Shown here piece after piece: positions 1-6,050 of a stretch of 10,532 nucleotides of DNA. The DNA lies in NCBI GenBank assembly GCA_010672185.1, contig JAAHHL010000147.1:1-10532 (forward strand). The letters are read 5' to 3'. This DNA comes from Caldora sp. SIO3E6 (lineage in GTDB: Bacteria > Cyanobacteriota > Cyanobacteriia > Cyanobacteriales > Coleofasciculaceae). The notes under the pieces are model-generated. The model saw nothing but the letters and a program-made list of their open reading frames with translations. It was not told where the DNA came from and made no database searches. Every line of letters begins with the position of its first letter. Positions within the stretch are counted from its first letter, which is position 1. Made by a program: the position numbers and the translations under genes.

Positions 1-572
1 ACACACAAACTCTTGCTAGTGGTAGTGGAGATCAAATGGTGAGACTTTGGAAAGTCAGCACAGGGGAATGTTTAAAAATTTTGCAAGGACACAGCAATGG
101 AGTAAGGTCAGTTGTTTTCAGTCCAGATGGGCAAACTCTTGCTAGTGGTAGTGAAGACAAAATGGTGAAACTGTGGAAGACCAACACAGGAGCATGTCTC
201 AAGACCTTGCAGGGACACAGCAATTGGGTCAGGTCAGTAGCATTTAGTCCTGACGGGCAAACAATTGCTAGTGGGAGTTATGACCAAACAGTGAAGCTCT
301 GGGAAGTCAGGACAGGTCGATATCTCAAGACTTTGCAGGGACATAGTGATTCTGTAACCTCAGTCACCTTCAGTCCAGATGGCCAAACACTTGCCAGTGG
401 TAGTGAAGATGGGACAATTAAACTGTGGGATGTTAAGACCGGTAAGTGCCTGAAAACTCTTAGACCTCCTAGGCCCTATGAGGGAATAAACATCACAGGC
501 GCTACAGGCTTAACCGAAGCTCAGAAAGACTCGCTAAAAGCTTTAGGAGCAGTGGAGGATGGGGAATTTTGA
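1..572 (+). CDS. WD40-repeat protein, C-terminal part (5' end outside window)
   Basis: This is the C-terminal end of a beta-propeller scaffold protein. The frame is already open at base 3, upstream of the first ATG at 36, so the gene starts outside the window. About 189 residues are visible. They form tandem 42-residue blades with the pattern SGSxDxxVKLWxxxTGxxLKTLQGHSxxVxSVxFSPDGQTLA; blade boundaries (SGS) fall at bases 18, 144, 270 and 396, exactly 126 bp apart. The last blade runs into a tail (RPYEG, then NITGATGLTEAQKDSLKALG) that I recall from many cyanobacterial WD40 proteins. In cyanobacteria such arrays often sit behind a STAND/NACHT-type NTPase or a protein kinase domain, but that part is not visible, so the function of the whole protein is unknown. 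The WD40 assignment is certain. The gene ends at TGA 570-572 with no clear terminator after it. Confidence 0.93.
   Translation, partial: TQTLASGSGDQMVRLWKVSTGECLKILQGHSNGVRSVVFSPDGQTLASGSEDKMVKLWKTNTGACLKTLQGHSNWVRSVAFSPDGQTIASGSYDQTVKLWEVRTGRYLKTLQGHSDSVTSVTFSPDGQTLASGSEDGTIKLWDVKTGKCLKTLRPPRPYEGINITGATGLTEAQKDSLKALGAVEDGEF
18..443 (+). repeat. 126-bp tandem coding repeat (WD40 blades)
   Basis: The blade units start at 18, 144, 270 and 396 and keep an exact 126-bp period. Nucleotide similarity between units is high, including stretches such as AGTGGTAGTG, GGACACAGCAAT and GGGCAAAC. This suggests recent unit duplication or gene conversion. The fourth unit is incomplete because it passes into the C-terminal tail. 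Confidence 0.85.
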
Positions 573-595
573 TTCCAAATTGCCTCCATAACTCC

Positions 596-620
596 ACTCT
601 GTGAACTCTGTGACTCTGTG
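596..620 (+). repeat. Short tandem ACTCTGTG repeat
   Basis: The octamer ACTCTGTG occurs three times, at 596-603, 605-612 and 613-620, just after the WD40 gene. It is probably slippage-generated intergenic sequence. No function is proposed. Confidence 0.5.
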
Positions 621-645
621 GTTCGTTCTCTAACCAATTCAGCGC

Positions 646-834
646 TTAACCCTTCTCCTTATTCTCTATTCGCTCTACCACCTGCAAACCATGATTAGCT
701 GCCATAGCAGAGAATCCAGCAACCTGAAGCCAAGGTAAAAAGTCTTTGACTGAAAGCCGGGAAAAACTAGAGCAGAACCAAACAGCAGCAAGTACGGAAA
801 GACTAACCAAACTCGATTGTAGCAAAATCTTCAA
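646..834 (-). CDS. Possible small membrane or exported protein, 62 aa, TTG start
   Basis: I do not recognise the family. The frame starts with TTG at 834-832 and ends with TAA at 648-646. A strong Shine-Dalgarno sequence, AAGGAG at 846-841, lies six bases upstream of the TTG, which is the main reason to believe the gene. The product begins MKILLQ, has a hydrophobic stretch at about residues 4-24 that could be a signal anchor or signal peptide, and then an amphipathic, charged C-terminus ending ERIENKEKG. It runs convergent to the WD40 gene, 73 bases from its stop. No neighbour explains its role. It could be a chance frame, since its only support is the ribosome site and the plausible membrane-protein composition. 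Confidence 0.4.
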   Translation of the reverse strand: MKILLQSSLVSLSVLAAVWFCSSFSRLSVKDFLPWLQVAGFSAMAANHGLQVVERIENKEKG

Positions 835-840
835 TGCTCT

Positions 841-846
841 CTCCTT
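841..846 (-). promoter_or_regulatory. Ribosome binding site deciding a TTG start
   Basis: Read on the minus strand, AAGGAG is followed by the six-base spacer AGAGCA and then TTG at 834. Strong sites like this are not universal in cyanobacteria, so it weighs in favour of the small frame at 646-834. Confidence 0.45.
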
Positions 847-912
847 GGTGGAAATACCTTAATGCTTTGACTAATTTAAGTCTGCAATTATCACCAAGTT
901 TGAACCAGGGAA

Positions 913-994
913 AATCAGGAAGTTAGTCATGAACTTAGTCTTTTTGGCTCTTGCCGCGTCTAGAACCCCGACTTCTTGAAGAAGTCGGGGTTCT
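913..994 (+). repeat. 82-bp palindromic repeat, copy 1
   Basis: This matches 4192-4273 at 74 of 82 positions with no gaps. The 3' part (962-994) is a perfect 33-base inverted repeat with 16-base arms around one central G; its left arm is AGAACCCCGACTTCTT. There is no T-run on either side, so it does not look like an ordinary intrinsic terminator. It contains no coding frame and is probably a dispersed non-autonomous repeat family. Confidence 0.85.
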
Positions 995-1101
995 GGGATA
1001 ACTGGGAGATCTCGAACAAATCTCTTTTCTTCAAAAAAAATCAACCTTAACTTCCGGTTGCTGAAGTTAAGGGATAGGTAAATCTGAGTTGGGGGAAAAG
1101 A

Positions 1102-1134
1102 GCGATCAGCTACGCTGGTGCCGTAGGCAATCGC
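1102..1134. repeat. Degenerate palindrome with GCGAT/ATCGC ends
   Basis: The arms are GCGAT...CTACG on the left and CGTAG...ATCGC on the right, with partly matching bases between. It resembles the HIP1-containing interspersed palindromes that are common in cyanobacterial intergenic DNA. No function is claimed. Confidence 0.5.
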
Positions 1135-1185
1135 AATTCTCCCTTATTGGTTGTCATCGCCGTTATTTTTTGCTACCATCATGGA

Positions 1186-1216
1186 TTGATAGGAAAAGTA
1201 CGGGCTTATATATAAA
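1186..1216 (+). promoter_or_regulatory. Possible sigma70-type promoter for the ATPase operon
   Basis: TTGATA at 1186-1191 is followed after 17 bases by TATATA (1209-1214), overlapping TATAAA at 1211-1216. The site is about 200 bases upstream of the ATPase start and in the right orientation, but the inverted-repeat element at 1315-1406 lies between. No better-placed promoter was seen closer to the gene; TATATT at 1403-1408 lacks a matching -35 box. Confidence 0.3.
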
Positions 1217-1314
1217 AGATAGCTAAGATTTCCCAAAGAAAACTCTTTCTCAACCAACTCCCTTCAAAATTAAGAATTATCACATCCTTGAGATATGGCT
1301 AACTTTGACGAGTC

Positions 1315-1406
1315 TATAGCAATTCTACGACTTGTAAGGTACATCTTCTATTCCCTATTCCCCATTCCCAAGAACTCTGTACCTCACAAGTATGAGAAAC
1401 GCTATA
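1315..1406. mobile_element. MITE-like element with 28-bp terminal inverted repeats
   Basis: The left arm, 1315-1342, begins TATAGC and ends ACTTGTAAGGTAC. The right arm, 1379-1406, begins GTACCTCACAAGT and ends GCTATA. The arms pair at 22 of 28 positions, leaving a 36-base centre that contains the heptamer run. Outer TA dinucleotides would fit a TA target duplication, as made by IS630/Tc1-mariner-type enzymes. There is no coding capacity and no second copy in the window, so the mobile-element reading is an inference from structure. Confidence 0.5.
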
Positions 1407-1419
1407 TTCCCTATTAACA

Positions 1420-2583
1420 ATGATTATGAACTCTATCAGTAGATTAGAAAACATATCAGTTAAAGGTTTTCGCCGCCTTCAACAGCTCGATCTTGAGATG
1501 AGAAATCTCACTGTCATGATTGGTGCCAATGGTTCGGGAAAGACCTCTTTTTTAGATATTCTTTCAGTACTCGCTGCTTCAGCTAGTGGCAAGTTATACG
1601 ATACATTACAACTCAAAGGTGGTTTAAACGAAATCCTAACTAGAGGCAAAGCACAGGATCTAGAAATTGCTGCTTCCATGACAGTACCAGAGAGAGAGCC
1701 TTTAAAATATAATTTAACCTTATCTCCTAAAGGCTTAGCTTATGAAATTAGGGAAGAAACTTTAACACAGCAGAGTGAGCCCAGTGCCTCTGAGCCATTT
1801 AAGTATATTGAATCTTATGGTTTGGATATAAAATATTTTAACCAAGAAGACCGTAAACTTTTGAGACCAAATTGGGAACACAACCCTCTAGAAACATCAC
1901 TTTCTCAAGTTCCTAAAATGTATCGTGAACCTGAGAATTTGAGGAAGAGCTTTGCTTCCTGTACATATTATGGAGCACTTGATGTTTCAGAGAAAAGCCC
2001 AATTCGCCTACCGCAAGCCATTCGCCCTGCCAAGTTGCCTGGTGCCAAGGGTGAAAATTTAGTTTCCTGTCTTTACTACTTACGAGAAACGGATCGAGAT
2101 AGCTTTGAACTAGTTGAAGATATTCTCTCTACAGCATTTCCCGATTTTAAGCGGCTAAACTTTCCTCCTGTAGCCACGGGAACCCTTTCTATGACTTGGA
2201 CAGATAGTAATTTTCTTCAACCAATATATCTACATGAATTATCAGAAGGAACATTGCGATTTCTGTGGTTAATTACTTTGCTGCAAAGCCAAAGCTTAAC
2301 AACAATTACCTTGATAGATGAACCGGAAGTTAGTTTACATCCCGCACTTTTGAAACACTTAGTTTATTTAATGAGAGAGGCTTCAAAGCACACGCAAATT
2401 ATCGTCGCAACCCATTCAGATCGACTAATTAAATTTTTGGAGCCCCATGAAGTTCTAGTTTGTGATCTTGAAGAAGGTGAGGCAACTATGAAATGGGCTG
2501 ATACTCTAGATTTAGATAAATGGTTGGAAGAATATAGTCTTGACGAAATTTGGGCAATGAATGTCATGGGGGGACGTCCATGA
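1420..2583 (+). CDS. ABC/OLD-type AAA ATPase (AAA_21-like), putative defence ATPase
   Basis: This 387-residue predicted cytosolic ATPase belongs to the ABC/SMC/OLD-like group (AAA_21/AAA_15, COG4637-like). An N-terminal strand region (ISRLENISVKGFRRL) leads to a Walker A, GANGSGKTS, at residues 35-43. The middle third (about 85-265) is variable. An ABC-type signature, LSEGT, lies at 274-278, Walker B and catalytic glutamate in TLIDEPE at 297-303, a SLHP D-loop, and the switch histidine in ATHSD at 330-334. All catalytic motifs are intact. The start could also be the ATG at 1426. No Shine-Dalgarno is obvious. Its stop overlaps the ATG of a DUF4276 gene (ATGA, 2580-2583), so the two are very likely made and used together. 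Pairing of such an ATPase with a TOPRIM-like partner is the layout of OLD-like, PARIS-like and related anti-phage modules. A defence role is inferred. Confidence 0.9.
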   Translation: MIMNSISRLENISVKGFRRLQQLDLEMRNLTVMIGANGSGKTSFLDILSVLAASASGKLYDTLQLKGGLNEILTRGKAQDLEIAASMTVPEREPLKYNLTLSPKGLAYEIREETLTQQSEPSASEPFKYIESYGLDIKYFNQEDRKLLRPNWEHNPLETSLSQVPKMYREPENLRKSFASCTYYGALDVSEKSPIRLPQAIRPAKLPGAKGENLVSCLYYLRETDRDSFELVEDILSTAFPDFKRLNFPPVATGTLSMTWTDSNFLQPIYLHELSEGTLRFLWLITLLQSQSLTTITLIDEPEVSLHPALLKHLVYLMREASKHTQIIVATHSDRLIKFLEPHEVLVCDLEEGEATMKWADTLDLDKWLEEYSLDEIWAMNVMGGRP

Positions 2584-3191
2584 AAATTGCTATTTTGGTT
2601 GAAGGGGATACTGAATTAGCTTTTAAAGGAAAGCTTCATGATTTTCTCAAACAACATTTAGAGCAACGAATGCCCAGACTAAAGTTTATTGTATACGACG
2701 GTCGAATTCCCACAGCAGAGAAACTCAGGCGTGTAGTTGAAAACTTACTGACTGGAAAGCAGGCTTATGATGCGGTAATCGCCCTTACAGACGTTTATAC
2801 TGGAACCAAGGATTTTAAAGATGCCGATGATGCTAAAGCTAAAATGAAAAAATGGGTAGGCAATAACCCAAATTTTTATCCCCATACAGCATTACATGAT
2901 TTTGAAGCATGGCTTCTTCCTTACTGGAAAACTATTCAAACTTTAGCAAAGCATAATCTTTCTACTCCTAGTGCTTCTCCCGAAACGGTGAATAACCAAA
3001 AGCCTCCCTCTTATCGGATTAAGGAAATTTTCAGATTAGGAAAATGTAGAAAGGATTATCATAAGCCTGTTGATGGAGCAAAGATTTTAAAAGACAATGA
3101 TCTGATGATTGCGATTCAAGCTTGTCCAGAATTAAAAGCTTTTGTCAACCGGATTATTTCTCTGTGTGACGAAACTAAAGTAATTCCTTAA
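2580..3191 (+). CDS. DUF4276 (TOPRIM-like) protein, putative effector partner of the ATPase
   Basis: The product is 203 residues if translation starts at ATG 2580. I chose this over the in-frame ATG at 2550 because MKIAILVEGDTE is the expected beginning of the fold and because 2580 gives the four-base ATGA overlap with the ATPase stop; GGGGGGA lies six bases upstream. Residues 5-12 (ILVEGDTE) carry the conserved glutamate (E8) of a TOPRIM-like core. An acidic residue follows at D71 in IALTDVYTG, then the HDFEAWLL block at 106-113, typical of DUF4276, and a KPVDG segment near 162. TOPRIM-type domains cut or rejoin nucleic acid with bound metal ions; nuclease activity here is inferred from family resemblance only. 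The gene faces the Uma2 gene, with 36 bases between the stops and no clear terminator. Confidence 0.85.
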   Translation: MKIAILVEGDTELAFKGKLHDFLKQHLEQRMPRLKFIVYDGRIPTAEKLRRVVENLLTGKQAYDAVIALTDVYTGTKDFKDADDAKAKMKKWVGNNPNFYPHTALHDFEAWLLPYWKTIQTLAKHNLSTPSASPETVNNQKPPSYRIKEIFRLGKCRKDYHKPVDGAKILKDNDLMIAIQACPELKAFVNRIISLCDETKVIP

Positions 3192-3227
3192 CGATTGGTG
3201 ATGTACTTGCTACAGATAACTTCTCCT

Positions 3228-3878
3228 TCACTCCCGACTCACGATTCCTTGTTGTAAAACTTCCAACACCTTAGCTAAATTCCCCCCTAATAAAGCATTA
3301 ACATCTAACCATAAGCCTGGATAAATCTCACTTTTGATAATGCCCTGCTCATCAGGTTGCAGTTTAATATACTTTCCTTGTGTTAACCTAAACCAATCTA
3401 ATTCCTGATCATAAACTCGCCACACCAAATATTCTTGGACTTGGTTGCGTTGGTAAGCCCTTTTCTTATCCCGCAAATCTATAGAAACTGTAGAAGCAGC
3501 GATTTCAACAATTAATTCCGGTGCCCCTTCGACATATCCATCTTCACTAATCGTCGATTGTCCCCCTTCTTTGATTCTCAGTAAAGCATCAGGTTGAGGT
3601 TCATTCTCTGCATCTAAACGTACTGTAGGGTTATCGCCTGTTTGTAAATTCGGAGTAAAGGTTTTATAAAAACCAAGCCACAACATGATATCAGCATGAG
3701 GCTCTCCATGTTGATTGATGCGTAAAGGCGATCCCATATAAACAATTCCTTCGATTAATTCTGCCTTTTTCAGTTCAGGCATTCTCTGATAACGGGTTTC
3801 AAATTCCAGACGAGTCAATTGATCGCCATTTTCTAAAAGAGGACTCAATGTATTTGGTTTAGCGATGGTTGAAGTCAT
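3228..3878 (-). CDS. Uma2-family (DUF820) PD-(D/E)xK nuclease-like protein
   Basis: This 216-residue protein belongs to the Uma2/DUF820 family, which has a restriction-endonuclease-like fold and is highly multiplied in cyanobacteria; the biological role is unknown. Visible family features are AELIEGIVYMGSP at 39-51, the PD motif P96-D97, the GAPELIVEIA block at 118-127 with E125, then K138/K139 and Y142, followed by VQEYLVWRV at 147-155 where relatives have EYWLVD. The putative active-site D, E and K are all present. The N-terminal 20 residues are a nonconserved extension. A Shine-Dalgarno-like GAGGAA lies nine bases upstream of ATG 3878. It faces the DUF4276 gene and is probably a separate unit. 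Proteins of this family often lie in mobile or accessory DNA. Confidence 0.9.
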   Translation of the reverse strand: MTSTIAKPNTLSPLLENGDQLTRLEFETRYQRMPELKKAELIEGIVYMGSPLRINQHGEPHADIMLWLGFYKTFTPNLQTGDNPTVRLDAENEPQPDALLRIKEGGQSTISEDGYVEGAPELIVEIAASTVSIDLRDKKRAYQRNQVQEYLVWRVYDQELDWFRLTQGKYIKLQPDEQGIIKSEIYPGLWLDVNALLGGNLAKVLEVLQQGIVSRE

Positions 3879-3931
3879 GGCTTGTTCTTCCTCAATCTAA
3901 TTGTCAAAGATATTTATTTTCCCTACTCTAC

Positions 3932-3972
3932 AAGATTTGCGATCGCTCTAACCTTTACGTCCCTTAATTATA
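3932..3972 (+). repeat. 41-bp direct repeat, arm A (interrupted by MITE)
   Basis: It matches 4276-4316 at 38 of 41 bases. Arm A holds a perfect HIP1 octamer (GCGATCGC, 3939-3946), which reads GCGCTTGC in arm B. Similarity resumes after the MITE at 4074-4097, which matches 4317-4340 at 16 of 24 positions. The ancestral repeat was therefore about 65 bp. Confidence 0.85.
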
Positions 3973-4073
3973 CAGCCCTGCGCTCTAACGAAGTACAGTA
4001 AATAAAAGTCCCCCTTTTTAAGGGGGATTTAGGGGGATCAACAATGTACCCCATAGCAGAGCAAACTGCTGTA
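3971..4073. mobile_element. MITE copy 1 (103 bp), TA-flanked
   Basis: The element starts TACAGC and ends GCTGTA, with imperfect inverted ends; the centre is a CCCCC/GGGGG hairpin-like stretch (AAAGTCCCCC...GGGGGATTTAGGGGGAT) framed by GTACA and TGTAC. A second copy lies at 9691-9795. It has no coding capacity. Comparison with arm B at 4276-4340 shows the uninterrupted target, with a single TA where the element now has TA on both sides. This is consistent with transposition by an IS630/Tc1-mariner-type enzyme supplied from elsewhere. Confidence 0.8.
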
Positions 4074-4191
4074 TCGCGTCAATGGGGTAAAAAACTTAAT
4101 CCATTAAGCTTTAAGCTTGCTGATTATTTCCTCAAAATGTAATTTCGCATAACAAGTGAACTAAATTAGAAATAAATGACTCAAAATCAGG

Positions 4192-4273
4192 AATCAGGAA
4201 GTTAGTGACTAACTTAGTCTTTTTGACTATTGCCGTGTCTAGATCCCCGACTTCTTGAAGAAGTCGGGGATCT
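4192..4273 (+). repeat. 82-bp palindromic repeat, copy 2
   Basis: This is the second copy of the repeat at 913-994 (74 of 82 identical). The perfect 33-base palindrome is at 4241-4273, with left arm AGATCCCCGACTTCTT. Relative to copy 1, the fourth base of the left arm changes A to T and the matching base of the right arm T to A, so pairing is kept. A shorter palindrome (GTTAGT-G-ACTAAC) is at 4201-4213. It abuts direct-repeat arm B after two bases. Confidence 0.85.
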
Positions 4274-4275
4274 GG

Positions 4276-4316
4276 AAGATTTGCGCTTGCTCTAACCTTT
4301 ACGTCCCTTGATTATA
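4276..4316 (+). repeat. 41-bp direct repeat, arm B (empty site)
   Basis: This is the partner of 3932-3972, 344 bp downstream. It has no MITE, and similarity to arm A continues directly through 4317-4340 up to the flippase-like gene's stop codon at 4341. It therefore shows the pre-insertion sequence of the MITE site, with the TA target at 4315-4316. Confidence 0.8.
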
Positions 4317-4340
4317 TTGCGTAATAGGCTCAAAAACCTT

Positions 4341-5375
4341 CTATTCTGGCTCGCTAACTCCTGACTTCTCAACCCCACTCAAGCCAAGTTTTGTTGAACT
4401 CAGGTTAGATAGTTCATATTGCACCGTTGCCATTTGCTCCCTACTCTCATCTAGCAATAAAAAACCTCCTCCTGCAAGACTCAGTAACCATCCTAGCCAA
4501 GTGACAGTAAGGGATAGTAACACGGCTTGTTCAGCACTAAGACCAATTCTGGCAAACAGATAGATCCATAATCCCTCTTTAACCCCTAATCCACCAACAG
4601 AAATAGGCAGCACCGTGATTACCGCAACAATCGGAACAAACACCAATAGTTGCCAAAAAGAAACCGGTAATTGGAGTTGCTGAGCAATCAAATAGTGATA
4701 GTGAACGATACCCAGATGAATAACCAGGGATAGAAGTGTTGAATAAACCAAAGCTTGCCGGTCCTGAACAAACTGGAGCAGCAGATACTGGATTCGCGCT
4801 AAACGTTCTGCTAAACTTCCTAGTTTGAACTTAACTAACCAGGGTTCTACCCAATTTAATAATTGAGGACTCATAACTAGTATGATGCCCCCAACTAAAG
4901 CAGCTACTACACTAACAAAGAGGATAATCACATCCCAACTGTCTATTAACCCAAAAGTGAGGGGTAAACTCAAAGCAGCAAGAAGTGAGAGGACAGCTAA
5001 ACCGCTAAATCGTTCTAAAAAGACAGAAACCAGGCTTACTTGTGAATCATTAGTTACTTGAGTAACACGATAGACTCGATATACATCTCCCCCAAGACTA
5101 CCGGGAAGAAAAGTATTCAGAAACATCCCTGCCAGATAACTGCTAAACAAAACATTCATGGGAGCAGAATGGTCAGTTGGACGTAAGACGATTTGCCATC
5201 GCCAGCTACTCAGTAACTGCAAAATTGTATAGTAAATTAGTGCTTCGACTACAAATACGGGGGATAGTTGCCGAAATTGCTCCCAGGTTTGTTGCAGATC
5301 AACTTGCATCAAAGCAAATATCAGTAATCCGACACTAACACATATTTTTAATAAAGGAACAAGTTTAGATTTCAT
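4341..5375 (-). CDS. Flippase-like integral membrane protein (LPG synthase TM region / UPF0104)
   Basis: This is a 344-residue polytopic inner-membrane protein of the lysylphosphatidylglycerol-synthase transmembrane family (PF03706, TIGR00374-like). It has about eight hydrophobic segments (near 8-24, 40-56, 76-91, 124-142, 149-168, 208-230, 241-257 and 286-308). Family motifs are NTFLPGSLGGDVYR at 87-100, FLERFSG at 119-125 and LPISVGGLGVKEG at 256-268. It lacks the C-terminal aminoacyl-transferase domain of MprF, which is normal for this subgroup. Members are thought to move or bind lipid-linked substrates and are often found near glycosyltransferases, as here (GT4 gene 6065-7261, same strand). 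The start ATG at 5375 gives the usual N-terminal membrane helix. The last 35 residues are hydrophilic and not conserved. The substrate is unknown. Confidence 0.88.
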   Translation of the reverse strand: MKSKLVPLLKICVSVGLLIFALMQVDLQQTWEQFRQLSPVFVVEALIYYTILQLLSSWRWQIVLRPTDHSAPMNVLFSSYLAGMFLNTFLPGSLGGDVYRVYRVTQVTNDSQVSLVSVFLERFSGLAVLSLLAALSLPLTFGLIDSWDVIILFVSVVAALVGGIILVMSPQLLNWVEPWLVKFKLGSLAERLARIQYLLLQFVQDRQALVYSTLLSLVIHLGIVHYHYLIAQQLQLPVSFWQLLVFVPIVAVITVLPISVGGLGVKEGLWIYLFARIGLSAEQAVLLSLTVTWLGWLLSLAGGGFLLLDESREQMATVQYELSNLSSTKLGLSGVEKSGVSEPE

Positions 5376-5428
5376 GTAATTTTAGGAGATAGAGAGTAGA
5401 AATTACGATATGGCTCAAGTATACTTAT

Positions 5429-5734
5429 TTAATTTTCTTCGTCAGTGTTAAAAATAGCTCCTAAATCACGATTACCTTTAATAACTCGCATAATTTCTAT
5501 GGTATCCTGACTAAGGCGATAAAAAATAATATAGCCATTAAGGGGTAAACCTCGCAAGGAAGGGCGAATATGGTGGTAACTACGGCCAATTTTAGGAAAT
5601 TGTACTAAATAATAACATTTTTTATTAAATTGCTTTAATAATTGTTCAGCTGATTTGAGGTTATTTTGAGCGAGATAGTCTGTAATCATCTTGAGGTCTT
5701 TAATTGCCTCAGGAGTGATGATATATTGAGTCAT
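5429..5734 (-). CDS. parE: ParE/RelE-superfamily toxin
   Basis: This 101-residue product is of the RelE/ParE toxin fold, near the usual length of 90-105. The pattern is clear: YIITPEAIKDLKMITDYL at 4-21, Ala29, a leucine-rich helix to about 44, FPKIGRSY at 46-53, RGLPLNGYIIFYRL at 61-74 and IMRVIKGNRDL at 81-91. The spacing, including P47, G50-R51, the YIIFYR strand and the final R-rich strand, matches ParE more than RelE. ParE toxins poison DNA gyrase; RelE toxins cleave mRNA on the ribosome. Which applies cannot be read from sequence alone. The gene starts two bases after the antitoxin stop, so the two are co-transcribed and probably translationally coupled. Confidence 0.88.
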   Translation of the reverse strand: MTQYIITPEAIKDLKMITDYLAQNNLKSAEQLLKQFNKKCYYLVQFPKIGRSYHHIRPSLRGLPLNGYIIFYRLSQDTIEIMRVIKGNRDLGAIFNTDEEN

Positions 5735-5736
5735 TA

Positions 5737-5994
5737 TTAACTGTCTTTATTTTGTTGTAATTGTTCCAGCAATTGATTGATGGCGGTTTCTCCATCAATT
5801 CCTTCACCTCGTTCTAATTGTTGGGCTGCTATGTCAATTTTTTGACCTACTTCTTCAACCCACTGTTCATATTGGTTACGTTTTTCTAATAGAGATAAAG
5901 CTTCTTCGAGCACATTATCTATACTAGTATATTTACCAGAGGTTATTTGTTGTTGTATCAAGTTTTCTAGCTTCTGATTAAGGATAATGTTCAT
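5737..5994 (-). CDS. parD: ParD-like antitoxin
   Basis: This 85-residue product is the upstream partner of the ParE-like toxin. The N-terminal half (MNIILNQKLENLIQQQITSG, then KYTSIDNVLEEALSLLEKR to residue 39) fits the ribbon-helix-helix DNA-binding region of ParD/CopG-type antitoxins; relatives read SGRYxSxSEVVREALRLLE. The C-terminal half (40-85) is charged and glutamine-rich, as expected for the segment that folds onto the toxin. Proteins of this kind dimerise, bind their own promoter and neutralise the toxin. ATG 5994 is the only sensible start. Two bases separate its TAA from the toxin ATG. No operator palindrome could be defined in the 70-base gap upstream. Confidence 0.87.
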   Translation of the reverse strand: MNIILNQKLENLIQQQITSGKYTSIDNVLEEALSLLEKRNQYEQWVEEVGQKIDIAAQQLERGEGIDGETAINQLLEQLQQNKDS

Positions 5995-6050
5995 GGTTTC
6001 TGTATGTCTTATTGTCGCAATTTTTCCCTGTTGTCTCTACCCTCACCAAC

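Larger units (their letters stand above)
851..1419. other. Intergenic region upstream of the ATPase gene
   Basis: I see no protein gene in these 569 bases. In order they hold copy 1 of an 82-bp palindromic repeat (913-994), a degenerate palindrome with GCGAT/ATCGC ends (1102-1134), a possible promoter (1186-1216), a three-unit heptamer run (1351-1371, TTCCCTA/TTCCCCA/TTCCCAA) and a MITE-like inverted repeat (1315-1406) that ends 13 bases before the ATPase start. Confidence 0.7.
3879..4340. other. Repeat-built intergenic region
   Basis: No protein gene is visible in these 462 bases. They contain direct-repeat arm A (3932-3972, continuing at 4074-4097), the MITE inserted in it (3971-4073), an AT-rich spacer, palindromic repeat copy 2 (4192-4273, continuing to 4275) and direct-repeat arm B (4276-4340), which runs up to the stop codon of the flippase-like gene. 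Confidence 0.75.

Noticed and set aside
962..994. Intrinsic terminator
   Set aside because: The stem is strong but no T-run follows on either strand. It also recurs at 4241-4273 within a longer repeat, so a repeat family is the better explanation.
1000..1419. Retron-type non-coding RNA in front of the ATPase
   Set aside because: No reverse transcriptase gene is present in the window. The region is explained by a palindrome, a heptamer run and an inverted-repeat element.
2550..2579. Upstream ATG start for the DUF4276 gene
   Set aside because: The extra ten residues (MGNECHGGTS) are out-of-frame sequence of the ATPase gene's end. ATG 2580 gives the expected fold start and the ATGA overlap.
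4341..5375. MprF lysylphosphatidylglycerol synthase
   Set aside because: Only the membrane flippase-like region is present. The C-terminal transferase domain is absent, so the enzyme name would be misleading.
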